DNA of 64,000 bases from Triatoma infestans (GCA_011037195.1 JAAEAF010006034.1:1-64000); one strand, 5' to 3'. Positions 1 through 11,224 are shown, numbered from the stretch's first letter. Program-made: numbers and translations. Notes: generated by a model from the sequence alone, not told the origin.

Positions 1-364
1 TGGGTTGTGAGGAAATTAGGTTCGGACTGTGAATCTTAGATGGGTTAGACCTGGATCTGGATTTTTGATCCAGACCCGGTTTGTTGTTAGTTATATGGGC
101 CCAGTGGGGCTTTGTATAACAATAATAGTAGACTATTACATGAGTCTTATTACATACTTGTTGAAACATCTCCTTCCTGATTTCCTAGAGAGCTAGGCAG
201 GCGGTGACCTGTTGGGTGAACAAAAGCACTGGACAGATTGCCTTATGATAACAGCTGCAGTCAATCCATTGCCTCATAAACAGTATTACAACAGACTCAA
301 GAATGCATGTTTCATCAAGTTAGTGCGTGAAAAAGTTGAAGTCCCACAAACTACACGAATTTGA
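1..364. other. Unassigned AT-rich DNA
   Basis: No coding frame or repeat recognised. A small perfect hairpin lies at 57-73 (6-bp arms, 5-base loop). Nothing else stands out. Confidence 0.5.
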
Positions 365-450
365 TAGCCTTACTCTGACGATGGATGAGGATCCAAAACC
401 GGTCAGGAACGACATTAATATGCATGCTGCGACTCCTAGATGTTATCCAA
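365..450 (+). repeat. Diverged Rep-C-like repeat with hammerhead-like core
   Basis: At 375-404 the order of motifs matches a type I hammerhead core: CTGACGA, a short stem-loop (GGAT / ATCC arms), AAAA in place of GAAA, then CCGG and TC. The bases of the stem differ from those in the Rep-C copies at 2.9 and 41.2 kb, yet the arms still pair. Sequence downstream (about 398-432) matches 30272-30310 with few changes, so this is a dispersed repeat and not a one-off. The assignment is by eye. The A in place of G at the start of GAAA would be expected to weaken or abolish cleavage. Confidence 0.4.
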
Positions 451-1872
451 CATTGCGGACCCATCCACAATACGGTTTAATAAACTTGTTTAACTTTTAA
501 TTTTTTCATTTTTTTTTTAATTATTAAATTATCAACATATTTTCATATATTCTTATGTTTTGATTTTTCACTTATGATTTTGAAATTCTCATTTCTAAGA
601 AATAATCATCACTTCATTTCCTTCCATCATACATTTCTATTAAGTGATATTTTCTTTTTATTTCATTTAGAAAATTAATTTACTTTTTGTTTTGTTTCTG
701 TCACACTTATCATGTTTCGGTAAAGCTTTTGAGAGCAGTCATTTCTATAATCAACTAGACCTGCAGCAGCTGGAATTTTCCATTGCTGTAAATACTGTAT
801 TTTATTCTGTGTATTTGTAATTAGTAAATAAACTGTTATTTTTATTATTAGTAGCAGTAATAGCATTTAACAGGAGAAGTAAAAAGGACCAGCTGTTTAT
901 AATCAGTCATTAATGGCAACCATGTTAAGATCAAACAGCTGCTTTTTAACTCATATGTTTCTATTTTCAAACGAGACAGAGAAATTGAAAAGATAAGTAA
1001 ATGATCAATATATAAGTATAGATTTATATTCTGTCGAAAGCGTACGAAAGAAATGATGACGTTGCACACATATTGACAATAACTGTAAGATGGGAGAACT
1101 AGTAACCCAGACATACAATGTGTGTGTGAACAACCACATAAATATGTGATGAAGAAGGCAATGACTAAAAGGGGGGATATATAATATATATAGGGCACTC
1201 ATCCCGGAGGTATGTTAAGGGTATGTACCAAATACATTGGAGCATGTTACCATCATCATCACCATCGCATACACCACAACATATACATATACATACAAAG
1301 ACACGGAGAGAGTGAGAGAGACTAATAGTGGCACCCAGAGAGTAGTGATAGTAGTTTGCATGTGGGTGTAGACGTTGTTTGTTTGTGGGTAGTGGATGTG
1401 TTGTTGTTCTAGACAAGGTAAGCAGGCAGCAATATCATCTTCTGCCTTCAATCGTCTCCATGAGTGTATATTCTACCACCCCTTTATGTAGATCACCACA
1501 TGACCCCTCTATACACTGTAGATATATCTACGACATATTCGGCCCTACTACCAACATCAGTATAATATAATACTATATATCACATACACTATCACATGCT
1601 TGTATCATTTCGTACATGCCTTTTCCCTTACCTCTCGTATCCTTTCCTCTCACTCTTTTCAGTATCTCTATAAACTCTACCTTGTTCCAACCTTGTTTTC
1701 TCACACAACCTTTATTTTCACGTGATCGTACTCCCCAAACTTGTATTCTTTATGTCGTAATAAAAGTGATATCTTCTAAGAACATTTCATTCATTCACCT
1801 TCTACTTTCACAAGAATTACTTTTTCCCAACCAAACCTTCAGTTTTAAGAAAAGAAGCTTATTCTGCATTAA
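451..1872. other. Unassigned AT-rich DNA
   Basis: Only short chance frames, many lacking ATG, low-complexity TG and TA runs around 1120-1200, and GT/GAG-rich runs near 1290-1390. No gene or repeat recognised. Confidence 0.5.
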
Positions 1873-2073
1873 AAATTATAAAGGCGTACTTACTTCAAAT
1901 GAATGATACTTGTGTAAGAAGAAGTATCGCGATCGTGTCAAATTATAAAGGCGTACTTACTTCAAATAAATGATACTTGTGTAAGAAGAAGTATCGCGAT
2001 CGTGTCAAATTATAAAGGCGTACTTACTTCAAATAAATGATACTTGTGTAAGAAGAAGTATCGCGATCGTGTC
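1873..2073. repeat. Tandem array, three copies of 67 bp
   Basis: Three head-to-tail copies start at 1873, 1940 and 2007 and are almost identical (one base difference seen, in the GAATGA/AAATGA region). Each unit ends in a segment containing GTATCGCGATCGTGTCAAA, which is also the beginning of the Rep-B repeat that continues directly after the third copy. The array therefore looks like local amplification of the edge of a Rep-B copy and its flank. Confidence 0.9.
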
Positions 2074-2640
2074 AAATTTTCGACATCGAATTTTCACCGG
2101 AATTATACACGTGTTGAGATCTTCACGATTTTTCAGGTTTTTATGATTTTGGTTTGTGTGCTATTGCAGTTTATTACACAATTCTATTATCTAAATAATA
2201 CTAATTAGAATATTAAGTATGTTGTCGTAATTCCGAGTTTGAAAAAATCGGATGACCAGAAGTGCCTTTTCAAGGAAAAATATTTTTCAGTTTCTGCTGT
2301 TTTCTTTAAAACGGCTCAACGAACCGTTTTCTTAAAGTAAGTGTGTGAACTACACATATAAAGAACTACATTTTTTTATTTGAAATATTTCAGTGAATAA
2401 ATTCATTTATGGGGGCTTTTCAGGTACAGGTGGGGTTATGTTTTCCTCTAAAGTGCTATTGCAGTTTATTAGATAATTGTGTCATATAAATAGAATTAAA
2501 AATGTTGCCAATATTTCGAGTTTTAAGAAAATGAGTAAACCATAGATGCGTTTTTACTAAACGGTTTTTCATTTTTCGCGATTTTCTCCATGAAGATACC
2601 GACGAATTGGTCCCATTGTTATAAAACTGAAGACAAACAT
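2066..2640 (+). repeat. Rep-B dispersed repeat, copy 1
   Basis: Begins with the family's typical edge (cgatcgtgtcaaattttcga, then a caccgg motif) and carries the other landmarks in degraded form: a gaagtgc motif, an ATTTTCTC-type stretch, TTTATTTGAAATATTTC, and CTCTAAAGTGCTATTGCAGTTTATTA-like sequence split over two places (about 2160 and 2450). The same landmarks recur in the same order at other sites in this window on both strands. It has no coding capacity. Class unknown. Confidence 0.6.
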
Positions 2641-2667
2641 TTAATAAATCATTAGTTTGAAGAAATA

Positions 2668-2862
2668 TTTGTCAATTACAATTTTGTTGTGGTTGGTTCC
2701 GCAGAGCTGGAAAGCATCAGAGATATTTTCCTTGATAGCCTGCTTCTTTTTGTAGTCATCGCCCGGGTTCGGGCGTTCGCCCATCATCAGGAAGTTTTTG
2801 TCAAAACAGAGTGATAACATACAGTTGCACAGAGTAAATTCAGTTAATACACCATAGTACAT
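2668..2862 (-). repeat. Rep-C dispersed repeat, inverted partner
   Basis: Read on the minus strand, it holds the Rep-C landmarks in order: a TTTGCTCTGT-like head (degraded), TTATCACTCTG, the hammerhead-like core, AAGAAGCAGGCTATCA, ATATCTCTGATGCTTTCCAG and CTCTGCGGAACCAACCACAA. It faces a second copy at 2866-3000, making a long imperfect palindrome. Confidence 0.75.
2757..2794 (-). ncRNA. Hammerhead-like motif in Rep-C (degraded)
   Basis: On the minus strand: CATC-less left arm, CTGATGA, then T and a perfect 5-bp stem II (GGGCG / CGCCC around AA), then GAAC where a hammerhead has GAAA, and CCGGGC in place of CCGGTC. Stem II is perfect, but the GAAA box and the cleavage triplet are both changed, so this copy is predicted inactive. 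Confidence 0.4.
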
Positions 2863-2865
2863 ACA

Positions 2866-3000
2866 CTTAATTTGCTCTGTGCAAGTCTATGTTATCACAC
2901 TGTTTTGACAAAAACATTCTGATGATGGGAGAACGCCCGAAACCGGTCGATGACTACAAAAAAAAGCAGGCTATCACGGAAAATATCTCTAATTACAATT
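2866..3000 (+). repeat. Rep-C dispersed repeat, forward copy
   Basis: Matches the minus-strand copy at 2668-2862 and the copies near 41.2 kb and 45.0 kb. Landmarks: TTTGCTCTGTGCAAGTCTAT, TTATCACACTGTTTTGACAA, the hammerhead-like core at 2915-2952, and GCAGGCTATCACGGAAAATA. It ends in sequence close to CTCTAATTACAATTTTGTTA, where the other copies continue into the TTTCCAGCTCTGC part. Confidence 0.75.
2915..2952 (+). ncRNA. Hammerhead-like ribozyme core, best-preserved copy
   Basis: Seen: CATT at 2915-2918, CTGATGA at 2919-2925, one T, stem II GGG...CCC with loop AGAACG (2927-2938), GAAA at 2939-2942, CCGG at 2943-2946, TC at 2947-2948, and GATG at 2949-2952. CATT and GATG can pair as stem I (with one G-U), and CCGG is the minimal self-complementary stem III. 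This is the order of a type I hammerhead, with predicted cleavage after the C at 2948. Known: minimal type I hammerheads occur in Penelope-like elements and retrozymes of animals. The extra T between CTGATGA and stem II is not canonical, so activity is uncertain. Confidence 0.5.
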
Positions 3001-3999
3001 TTGTTAACTGCGGTAAGAGACAGTCATGTGTGTATGTATATGTATCTATGTTTACGATTAAATTAATAGAACATTTGCTGGCACAATGAGGAAAATGTAA
3101 TAACATGAGAAGATTTCTATGCAAAACCGCCGGGACTTAATAGAACAACGTTTAAACAGAGAAGGCGTGTAAATGTATATTCAAGAATGATTGAAATTTA
3201 CAAATAGAGGATGTTCTAGTGTTTACACAGCTCTAGATATGTAGTGAGTGGAAAATTATTGTACTACATCTGTGTATTTGTGTGTTATTATCTCGTTTAT
3301 ATAAACAAAGGGTACATATGTACATTGAGGAAACATATAGGGATATATTGTATATCGCCTGTTCTAGAGTTTCAAATAACACGTTCGTACGAGATCTTAA
3401 TTTAGTAGTAACCCAATTTGAATATTCGGCGAAGTTGCATGCCTATCGTCCAGAAACGTGCTCTAAAGTCTACTATCTGACAATTTGAACTGTCTACACT
3501 CAGAGAGTTGACTACAAACACACATTAGATATATATATAATTATACTTGCTCACATAGATAGCATTGTCCTTAGATAAACACAAACTACCAACGAAAATT
3601 GATGGAAACTATACAATCCGATTACACTAAAACTAGAGGGGGGAGGACAATATTGACCAAATCTAAGTCTGGGTTGACACAAGCAAACTTGGCTTTCAGT
3701 TTGTCACTAGGACAGAAATTAAATATACTGAACTGAAACATTCAGCAAGATTTTCTCTTAATTAATGCATTTCTTTAATTTCCTTTGGGCAAAAATGTTT
3801 TAGAAATTTGTATTTTTTTTAACAATATATTATTTGATAAAAATATATATTTAGTGGTATCGGGCAATACATTCATAAATAAAAAGTAAATCTAACTGTA
3901 CAATTCCGCTGTAACTTCACTTAAAGTAACATTCTCAGGGAAAAAATATAACGTCAGCAGTAAATATTCCAAGACTGAAGAAAATCACAGAGAGGAATT
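3001..3999. other. Unassigned AT-rich DNA
   Basis: No coding frame supported by any family resemblance. A short segment near 3010 (GGTAAGAGACAGTCATGTGTG) resembles the Rep-D motif (gagtaagagaaagtgtgtga). Otherwise nothing recognised. Confidence 0.5.
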
Positions 4000-4365
4000 A
4001 TTGCAATCGTTCAAATTTCGAAATTGAATTTTAAGCGGAAATACATATTTTGAAGTCCCCTGAGTAGGACAAAATTGTTTTTAACAAATGATCTGTGGGT
4101 GTGTGTGTGAACAAAATATTTAAAAAACAAAAAATCGCTGAAAGATCAAACTTCGTATTCAGATCACCGCATCAAATACGACGATTTTGGCAAAAATCCA
4201 TTAACCGAAAGGGTGACTTTAATGAATGACTTTAAAAAATTAGTTTTTTTTGCGTTTTATTTTAAACTTCGTATTGTGTCAACGCACGTAAATACTTGTG
4301 GCTTTTATTTGTAACATTATTCTGGGAAAATTTATTTTTTGTTGGGGGGGGTTCTAGGGGACCAT
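4000..4365 (+). repeat. Rep-B dispersed repeat, copy 2
   Basis: Clear forward copy. Landmarks in order: ATTGCAATCGTTCAAATTTC, GAAATTGAATTTTAAGCGGA, GAAGTCCCCTGAGTAGGACA, a GTGTGTGTGTGAACAAAATA segment, CTGAAAGATCAAACTTCGTA, AACCGAAAGGGTGACTTTAA, TTTAAACTTCGTATTGTGTC and CTTTTATTTGTAACATTATT, then a G-rich stretch at 4345. It is non-coding. Confidence 0.7.
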
Positions 4366-5564
4366 TTTTTTTTCAGACTTAAGGGACTAAAAACATTATA
4401 TCCGGTAAAATTCATATCGAAAATCTTATATGTTGCAATACTTTCTCTTACTTCTAAGTTACTTCTTATTTATTTATTAACTATTTCAACCAACCTTTTT
4501 ACGAATTCTCATGTACACGTATGATTCTTTCGATGGCTTTATGATTACTATTGAACTCAATTCACTCTCCACTAAAACAATAAATTTCCATCTACTCTGT
4601 GCTTAGTGATTTCCAGCTCCAGGGAACAAAAAAAATAAATATATAGCTTGGATTAATTTTTTTTATCCAGATATAAAAAGAGGACATTAGAAGGTTAACT
4701 GCCTTATTTTTAAATTCATAGTCATCTGGAAAATATGCATAATGATGGGGGTTAGGTTAAGTAGATAATTTCCGTGGTTGTTGGTAGAAAATGGCGGGAA
4801 ATATGCATGCTGAATATTCTCATGAGTGACCTCAAGTTGAGTTTTAACACGTTGTACTCTAACTCCGTACTTTATAATACATTCAGTCGTCTTCAATATT
4901 ACAATAGCTTGAAAAGTGAATAATTAATTAGTCAAGCATATTAACAGAGTTCTACACAAACAGCCTAAGGCGTAGGTGACCAGTACCATAAAATCCCTCT
5001 ACTTTCTAAAGTTTGTATGCAGTTTTCCGAGTTTAGCGTCTATATTTAGATAAACGGCAATCAAAATATGCATTTGCTGGATCAGAAATTTCTGAAATTA
5101 TGTCTGCTATTTAAAATGTAGAGTGTCGCAGATTAGTCAGGTGCCCTGGCATTTCATGTTGTCTAAAACATAGCAGCTGCTAAGTCTGTTGACAAAATAA
5201 GAACCTTTGTATACAATAGCATAGAACCTTTGTATACAACTGCGTTTCCTCTCAATTTCCTTGGTCACTCTCGTAAGAATGCATTTATTGGGCCAAAACA
5301 GGAAAACCTATTTTTGATTCAAGATATTTTCTCTCATTTCTTGGAAATAATATCTTTAGGATCTACCACAATGGGATACTACTCCCTTGTCAGTGGTTTG
5401 TTATAAACGGGCGTTTGCTCATAATAGAAACAAAGGCTTGTTCAAGATAGTGTTACTTCTAGTGCAACAAAACTGGAACAACTGAACTGAACGTCACCGA
5501 AACAACACTGGCAAGGACCAGGATAGGTAGTGTGAAGCTGGCAGCGGAGAGGTGGGGTTCAACT
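4366..5564. other. Unassigned AT-rich DNA
   Basis: No recognisable gene. A short direct repeat (AGAACCTTTGTATACAA) occurs twice at about 5200 and 5224. The right end approaches the inverted duplication that starts near 5565. Confidence 0.5.
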
Positions 5565-6340
5565 TTCATTTCTATTTTGTAAATGGCTGTTGGTCGTGGG
5601 AGGGGCGTAATTTTACTCTCGCATGCGTATGATTGACTGCTAGGTGATGAGGTCTTAATCTTGCCTTCTATCGATGCTAGAGTTGCAGCCTTGTTTTGCT
5701 CTGGAAAGCCGTAAATGATCTTTTTTCCTTTTCTTTTTCTCTCCTTTCCCTGAGCAAGGACAGCCATGTTCTGCTTGTAATAGGATCCAAAGAGAGGGAT
5801 CCATAGTAGAGAGAGAGAGAGAGGCAAAAATGACAAGACCCCTCTCTCGGACTAGAGTGGAAGAAGCTGCTTAAATACAGCGATGGGAGATATAGAAGTC
5901 TTATAGCAGAGTTCATACAGCAGTCACAACGTGTCATCTACTTACTCTTAATCTCTCTCTGCTATGGATCCCTCTCATTGGATTCTATTACATGCTCATT
6001 CGGAGTCCATCATCTCTGTTCAAGAGGAAACTAAAAAGTCTCCCTCTTCTTCTTTCAATATCTCCAGTACGGATTCCGAGCACAACATCTAAGAGGAAAA
6101 CTAAATAGAGATGATGGTCTCCCTCTGAACAGAACATGGCTGCCCCTGGTCAGAAAAGGAAGTGAAAAGGGAAAATAAAAAAAATTAACGGTTTTTCAGA
6201 GCAAAACAAGGCTGCAACTTTAGCAACGAGGTATGGACAGGAAGACTAAGACCTCGTCATCTAACAGCCAATCATACTCACGGAAGAGAAAATTAAGACC
6301 CGCCCACTAATAACAGCCACTTACAAAATGGAAGGGGAAA
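5565..6340. repeat. Large imperfect inverted duplication around Rep-A
   Basis: The left arm, about 5565-5780, is matched in reverse by about 6125-6340. For example, GCCATGTTCTGC at 5763-5774 pairs with the AGAACATGGC region at 6131-6140, and ATTTTGTAAATGGCTGTT near 5574 with AACAGCCACTTACAAAAT near 6312. A second inverted pair is nested inside: GGATCC-rich sequence at 5785-5800 against 5964-5985. Roughly 130 bp unique to the right side (about 6000-6124) separates the two blocks. The spacer carries a minus-strand Rep-A copy. It could be a foldback element or an inverted segmental duplication. Confidence 0.7.
5785..5945 (-). repeat. Rep-A dispersed repeat, minus-strand copy
   Basis: On the minus strand it reads GACACGTTGTGACTGCTGTA, TGAACTCTGCTATAAGACTT, ATCTCCCATCGCTGTATTTA, CCACTCTAGTCCGAGAGAGG, TCTTGTCATTTTTGCC, a CT-repeat and a GGATCCCTCTCTTTGGATCC end. 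The same order appears at 10685, 29835, 50484 and 56041. Confidence 0.75.
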
Positions 6341-6459
6341 TATAAAAGTAAAATTGAAAAATTAAAAATTCGCAAGTTTTACAGAACTGAATGTTTTCTT
6401 GATTATAACAATAATTGGCTCTGTATGTACAAATTTGACAAAGCTTGCTGTCGCTCTCT

Positions 6460-6491
<32 letters not shown>

Positions 6492-7550
6492 GTATATATA
6501 TATATGTAGCATTACGCTAAGATCGGTTAGTATAGTAGCGGAAAAGAGAGGCAGTAACACAGAGATAATCCCGCTTGGGATTCTGCCAGGAATCCTGTTC
6601 ACTCCCGCGGTATGTGGCTACAAATCACATAAGAAGACTTTTACCTCCTTATAGTAAACACAGTATCCCAGCTATATTCGGACAACATAGTATTCGCTAT
6701 CCAGCATTCTGCCCACATCTTCTTTACAATATCGCCAGTACGAATATGGCTCAAACAGTGAGATAAAGGGCGGATGGAAAAGACTACAGTTTTCTATATT
6801 TGGTTTTTCTTCTTTTATTTCCCTTCACTGGAGTGTTAGACAAACACTCACATACACATAAATATACATATATTTCTCCACTCAATGAAAAATTCGTCGC
6901 TTTAACCATAAAAACATATTTATATGTGTGTCAATATCACATTGTGTTGAGAATTCAAAAAAATAAAAACACTTTAGTTTTTTTTAACTAAAATCCTATG
7001 GTCTTTCAATCTGAATGGTTCATATGTTTCGAAAATAGAAAAAACACCAAAAATGGTATTGTAGCGATTGCATACTTACACCAAGTATTGCTTTATGACC
7101 ATCGAAGGATAGCAAACTATTTTAGTCGCCTTAAACTTATGACTGTCTACAAGAATAGTGTAGAACAGAATAACTTTACTGTTTACGGGAATTTCCCAGA
7201 CAAGAAAGTAGCTGGGTCCCCGCTAATTCGAAATACAACAAAGAATGGTAGAGTTATTGCTAAGTGATCTGTCTCAGAAGGGCCGTTCTCCTGACCTATT
7301 ATACATACTGGAACCATCCATGTAAGAACTAAGATAATTATCAGGTATTACATCAGACTGTCTCAGTCTTAAACGAGTCATTCCTAGCGATCGCTTTAGG
7401 CCTAAGAACTATGTTTTCTTTAATTGCATAACGAAGAATAGCCTCTATAGATTCTAGTTGTGTGAAGGCTACGATGATTACGCTAGTCCAACCCCTGAGA
7501 ATCCGCTCTCCAGGTCTGTAAAGTCTGATCTAAGAGAAAAACCTGTGGGG
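6341..7550. other. Unassigned DNA with microsatellite
   Basis: A CT run followed by GATA and TA runs lies at about 6452-6508. The rest has no recognisable repeat. Sequence at about 7260-7520 is less AT-rich than its surroundings but has no sustained frame that I can assign. Confidence 0.5.
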
Positions 7551-7703
7551 CGTCTTGGTGAACTAATTAGGGAACACTAAGGCTAATTACCACCGCAATT
7601 CATCGGTAATCATAGAATAGGTTCATCGTCTTGGTGAACTAATTAGGGAACACTTAAGGCTAATTACCACCGCAATTCATCGGTAATCATAGAATAGGTT
7701 CAG
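7551..7703. repeat. Tandem duplication, two copies of 76-77 bp
   Basis: The unit beginning CGTCTTGGTGAACTAATTAG starts at 7551 and again at 7627. The two copies differ by one inserted T (ACACTAAGG against ACACTTAAGG). No coding content is seen. Near identity indicates a recent local duplication. Confidence 0.92.
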
Positions 7704-10684
7704 CCGCTTTTTGGTAAAAAATTTGCAACAGAAAACAGACAACAATTTTTTTAATCATATTTGCGACTTCTCTCTAGACATACACAAACCTAGACGGGCG
7801 CAAAACCATGGTTTTTATTGATATAACTAGTATACAAAGAAACATATAAGTGGGTTTTTAACAACTGATTTTACTGAAAAGAATTACAAAAGAACAAAGA
7901 TAAATATCATATGAATATCAACGAAATAAATAAAACAAAATATAAGTAAATCATACCTGAAAAGAATAATTAAATTACACGTTATTAACCAAGTAAAATA
8001 AACATCGCAATTTAAATAATATTCACGTACATATGAAAATATAAACACAGCTGACACAATCACTAGAGCAACAGTATATTGGAATATACAAACATACTTG
8101 TATAGCAATAAAAAGAAAATTTGGAGCGATACTAGCTTGTTTATTACATCAGAGATATTTTTCGTGATAGCCTGCTTCTCATGTTTATCTACCCTTAATC
8201 TTTGTGTAACCTTCTGAAATAACTGTTTACAACATCGGCTTACCAACGGAAATAACGGGAAACGGATCTTAATGTGTTGCTTTCCCAGAAATCTCTGAAA
8301 TAAAATTTTCGTGACAAATATTTCAAACAATAATGATAGATCTGAATTTAGTTAAGTAAATCCGATTTCCTCCTCATTAAAATATGGACAAAGACAGAAC
8401 CGGGAAAACTATATTTAAATACATCCTTCCCTTTCTTAAAATTTGCACTCACTTCCACAAAAGCAAATATAATATTCTAAGTGGATCCTTTCATTTTCCA
8501 TGTCTGTGGGGGTGGGAGGCGACAGAGAAAAACGCTTTCCTTTGCATTTAAATAGCTACAAATGTTAACTTTATTGTAAAAATAACTTTTCTAATCCCGT
8601 TATATTAAAAATAAAAAATAAAAGAAAAAAGATTTTGTAGATATATTTTTATTTATTTTGTTGTTTGCGGTTGGAAAATTATTTAAATTTTCTTTAAACA
8701 AAAAAATAAAGGAAATTCATTTTCTTAGATTTCATTTAAAAAATGAATTAAATCGAACATAGACAAGAATTATTCTGTTGTTAAGAGTTTATATAATTCA
8801 ATCTTTTTATAATATTCTTTTACATTTTATCAGCTTCTTTCTTAGATTGCCATTTTCAAAAGCAGTTCACTTGCTTAATGCATAATATTTTATTCAAAAT
8901 ATTTAGATTATCAAAATTGGTTTTCACGAGAAATATATGATATAAAATCCTTGCGAGTGAAAGCGAGATCTCCCAATAAATCCTAGATCCTAACGTGCAA
9001 GCAATGTTGTTTTCGTCATTAAATGGGAAATATTTCTTGATTATTTCTTTTTGTGAAAAATAATTTTGAAAATAGTAAGTGCTTCTAGAGGCTTAGACCA
9101 GTCTAGGATTGATATTAGAGAATTCAATCCTCTCAAAGGATGTTCTTTTAGTCGGGGTACCAGATCGTTGCTAGTCTCGGGGGAATGAGAAGGTGGGATT
9201 AATAACATTCCCTCCTTATTTCAACTATTAACCACTGCCGGTCATTGAAAGCGTACAAAATTCGCTATATTGGGATCGAGTACAGCTGTCCGATCACTTC
9301 GTTATTATTGCTCGACCAGACGTAGTCTGGTATGACAAGTTGCTGGGCCTTATCAGCTATTGTCAGCATAATTAAAAGATCGTGTCTGGATCCGTTAGCT
9401 ATCCAATCTTAACCACAGTATCAAGTGCTTGTTGCGTTCCCCTCAATTAAACATGCCTCAAAAGGACGCTGGTACGGATGAAAGCACCCTGAAGTGTTCT
9501 CATGAGTTTTATTCTCTGAATATCCTAGCACTCAAGAGACCATATTTTAGCTTTCCAGACCAAGATATTCTGGAAGCATCTCATACAAGTATTTAAATGA
9601 CCTGCTAAGAACGGATAGCAGAAGATAAACTGGCTCCTTGAAAGTCATGTGCCCTTTCTCCGTCTAGGAACTCTACCAAATACCTCAGATAGATTACAAT
9701 TAAGTAATGTTGGAAATATGACCATATTTTTTTTGGTTTCTAATGTCATCAGAAAAAATCTTCATATTTCTTGTTTTAATAATTTACTATAGTAAAATTT
9801 CAGTAGTTTAGAGAAGTTATGCAAAATTACTGAAAGTAAGGGCGAGTGATGCAAAAAACATTTAACAATGGGATGAATTCAAGCATTTATTTAGCAAGCA
9901 GATGGCCGCCATTGTTTTGCATAGCATCTTCCTCTATTTTGCTATTTACTAGCCTAAATAATTAGTTTTAATAGGCAATTAAATTTAATTAAATGTGCAC
10001 CAGCATGAAGTCTGAGTGGCGATATATGGATGAGGGGGATATGTCACTGAGGGGTGACTAAAATGATCATACCCAGATAGATGACACACCCACACACAGA
10101 CACACACCAGAGTGGTTAGTTTTGGACATCAATAGTAACCCCCAACTGGCCTAGTTTCTGTCATTATATGATACATTCATCATAACTATTATAAACTACC
10201 TGCTCGCAATAAAATCATCTCATTTTATTAATAATAATAACAATCAGTTATATTTAATAATTTGTATTTTAATATATTTATTTCAAATATTTATTATGGT
10301 GACTTGCATTAACAATAACCTAACCTAAGTTAATTAAACAATAAATTAAACAATTAATTGCAATTTAATGTTCCCTAATACTCCCTAATGAAACACACTT
10401 TTAATAATCATTTATAATTAATAACACTTTAAATTCCTCTTTCGTTGTCTTTCACTAAAATTAATTTCAACTAATAATTTGGAATATCTAGATATTTGTT
10501 TAAAATAGAAAAGCTTAATTAAAAAACAAAAAAAACAGACGTGAAACACTCACACCCTTTCTCTATTACTATTGTTATACAATTACATATAAAATGACAA
10601 ATTTTCTTTAAACTTCACATGTTATTCATTTGTCCCAATAAATATAGAAGTGGAAGCGGACAAAACTTACTCAGCCAGACAGTA
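7704..10684. other. Unassigned AT-rich DNA, about 3 kb
   Basis: A short Rep-C tail fragment on the minus strand lies at about 8145-8190 (atcagagatatttttcgtga, then tagcctgcttctcatg). A more GC-balanced block at about 9090-9700 has no long frame and is not recognised. The frame of 148 codons at 7884-8330 overlaps the Rep-C fragment, has a TTG start and reads as hydrophobic AT-rich noise. Confidence 0.5.
10540..10600 (-). repeat. Rep-D short dispersed motif
   Basis: On the minus strand it contains agaaagggtgtgagtgtttc, then acgtctgttttttt, matching the other Rep-D copies near 30.37, 46.22, 47.6 and 52.07 kb. Confidence 0.5.
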
Positions 10685-10985
10685 TTTAATAGGGGTTGTT
10701 GAAGGAGAGAAATGGTGTGGTTAGAATGAATTAACTAAATATGGTTAACACTGCATAATATCATAAATGACATTGACTGCCTGGAATTTACACTTGAAAT
10801 GACAGAGTATGGTAGAGGTGGTGAAGGGTAATGACACGTAGCGATTGGCTGTATGAACTCAGTAGTATGAACTGTTCTTCTATCTATCTCCCGTTGCTGT
10901 ATTTATGTGGTTTCTCCCACTCCAGTCCGAGAGAGTGGTCCTGACATTTTGTTTCTCTGCTACGAATACTCTCTTATATATCTCA
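10685..10985 (+). repeat. Rep-A dispersed repeat
   Basis: Forward copy: GGGTTGTTGAAGGAGAGAAA, a GACTGCCTGGAATTTACACT segment, GACACGTAGCGATTGGCTGT, ATCTCCCGTTGCTGTATTTA, TTTCTCCCACTCCAGTCCGA and GAGAGTGGTCCTGACATTTT. The CT-repeat and GGATCC end present in other copies are degraded here. Non-coding. Confidence 0.75.
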
Positions 10986-11224
10986 GAAATATTGAACTTA
11001 AATTTCACTTCACCTCTGTTACATATACAAACACCACTAGTCAACTATATTGAATACAACGAGACACAACACACTCTTTTACTTTCTTTATAATTCAAAA
11101 CCATACGTTAATATTATTGTCATCACCATAACAACACACACAGCCCTTATTATTTTTCCAGCAGCTAGTGCTGCGCCCAGCTGCTTGACTGGACGGTTAG
11201 TCTCCCACATATATATTAATAATT

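Noticed and set aside
1873..2073. CRISPR-like array
   Set aside because: The repeats are directly adjacent with no unique spacers, and the sequence is eukaryotic.
5459..5836. 125-codon minus-strand frame with a hydrophobic C-terminus
   Set aside because: It starts at TTG (first ATG 23 codons in), lies in the arm of an inverted duplication, and the other arm has stops throughout. Most likely chance.
7884..8330. 148-codon minus-strand frame rich in hydrophobic residues
   Set aside because: TTG start, very AT-rich, overlaps a Rep-C fragment and matches no family.
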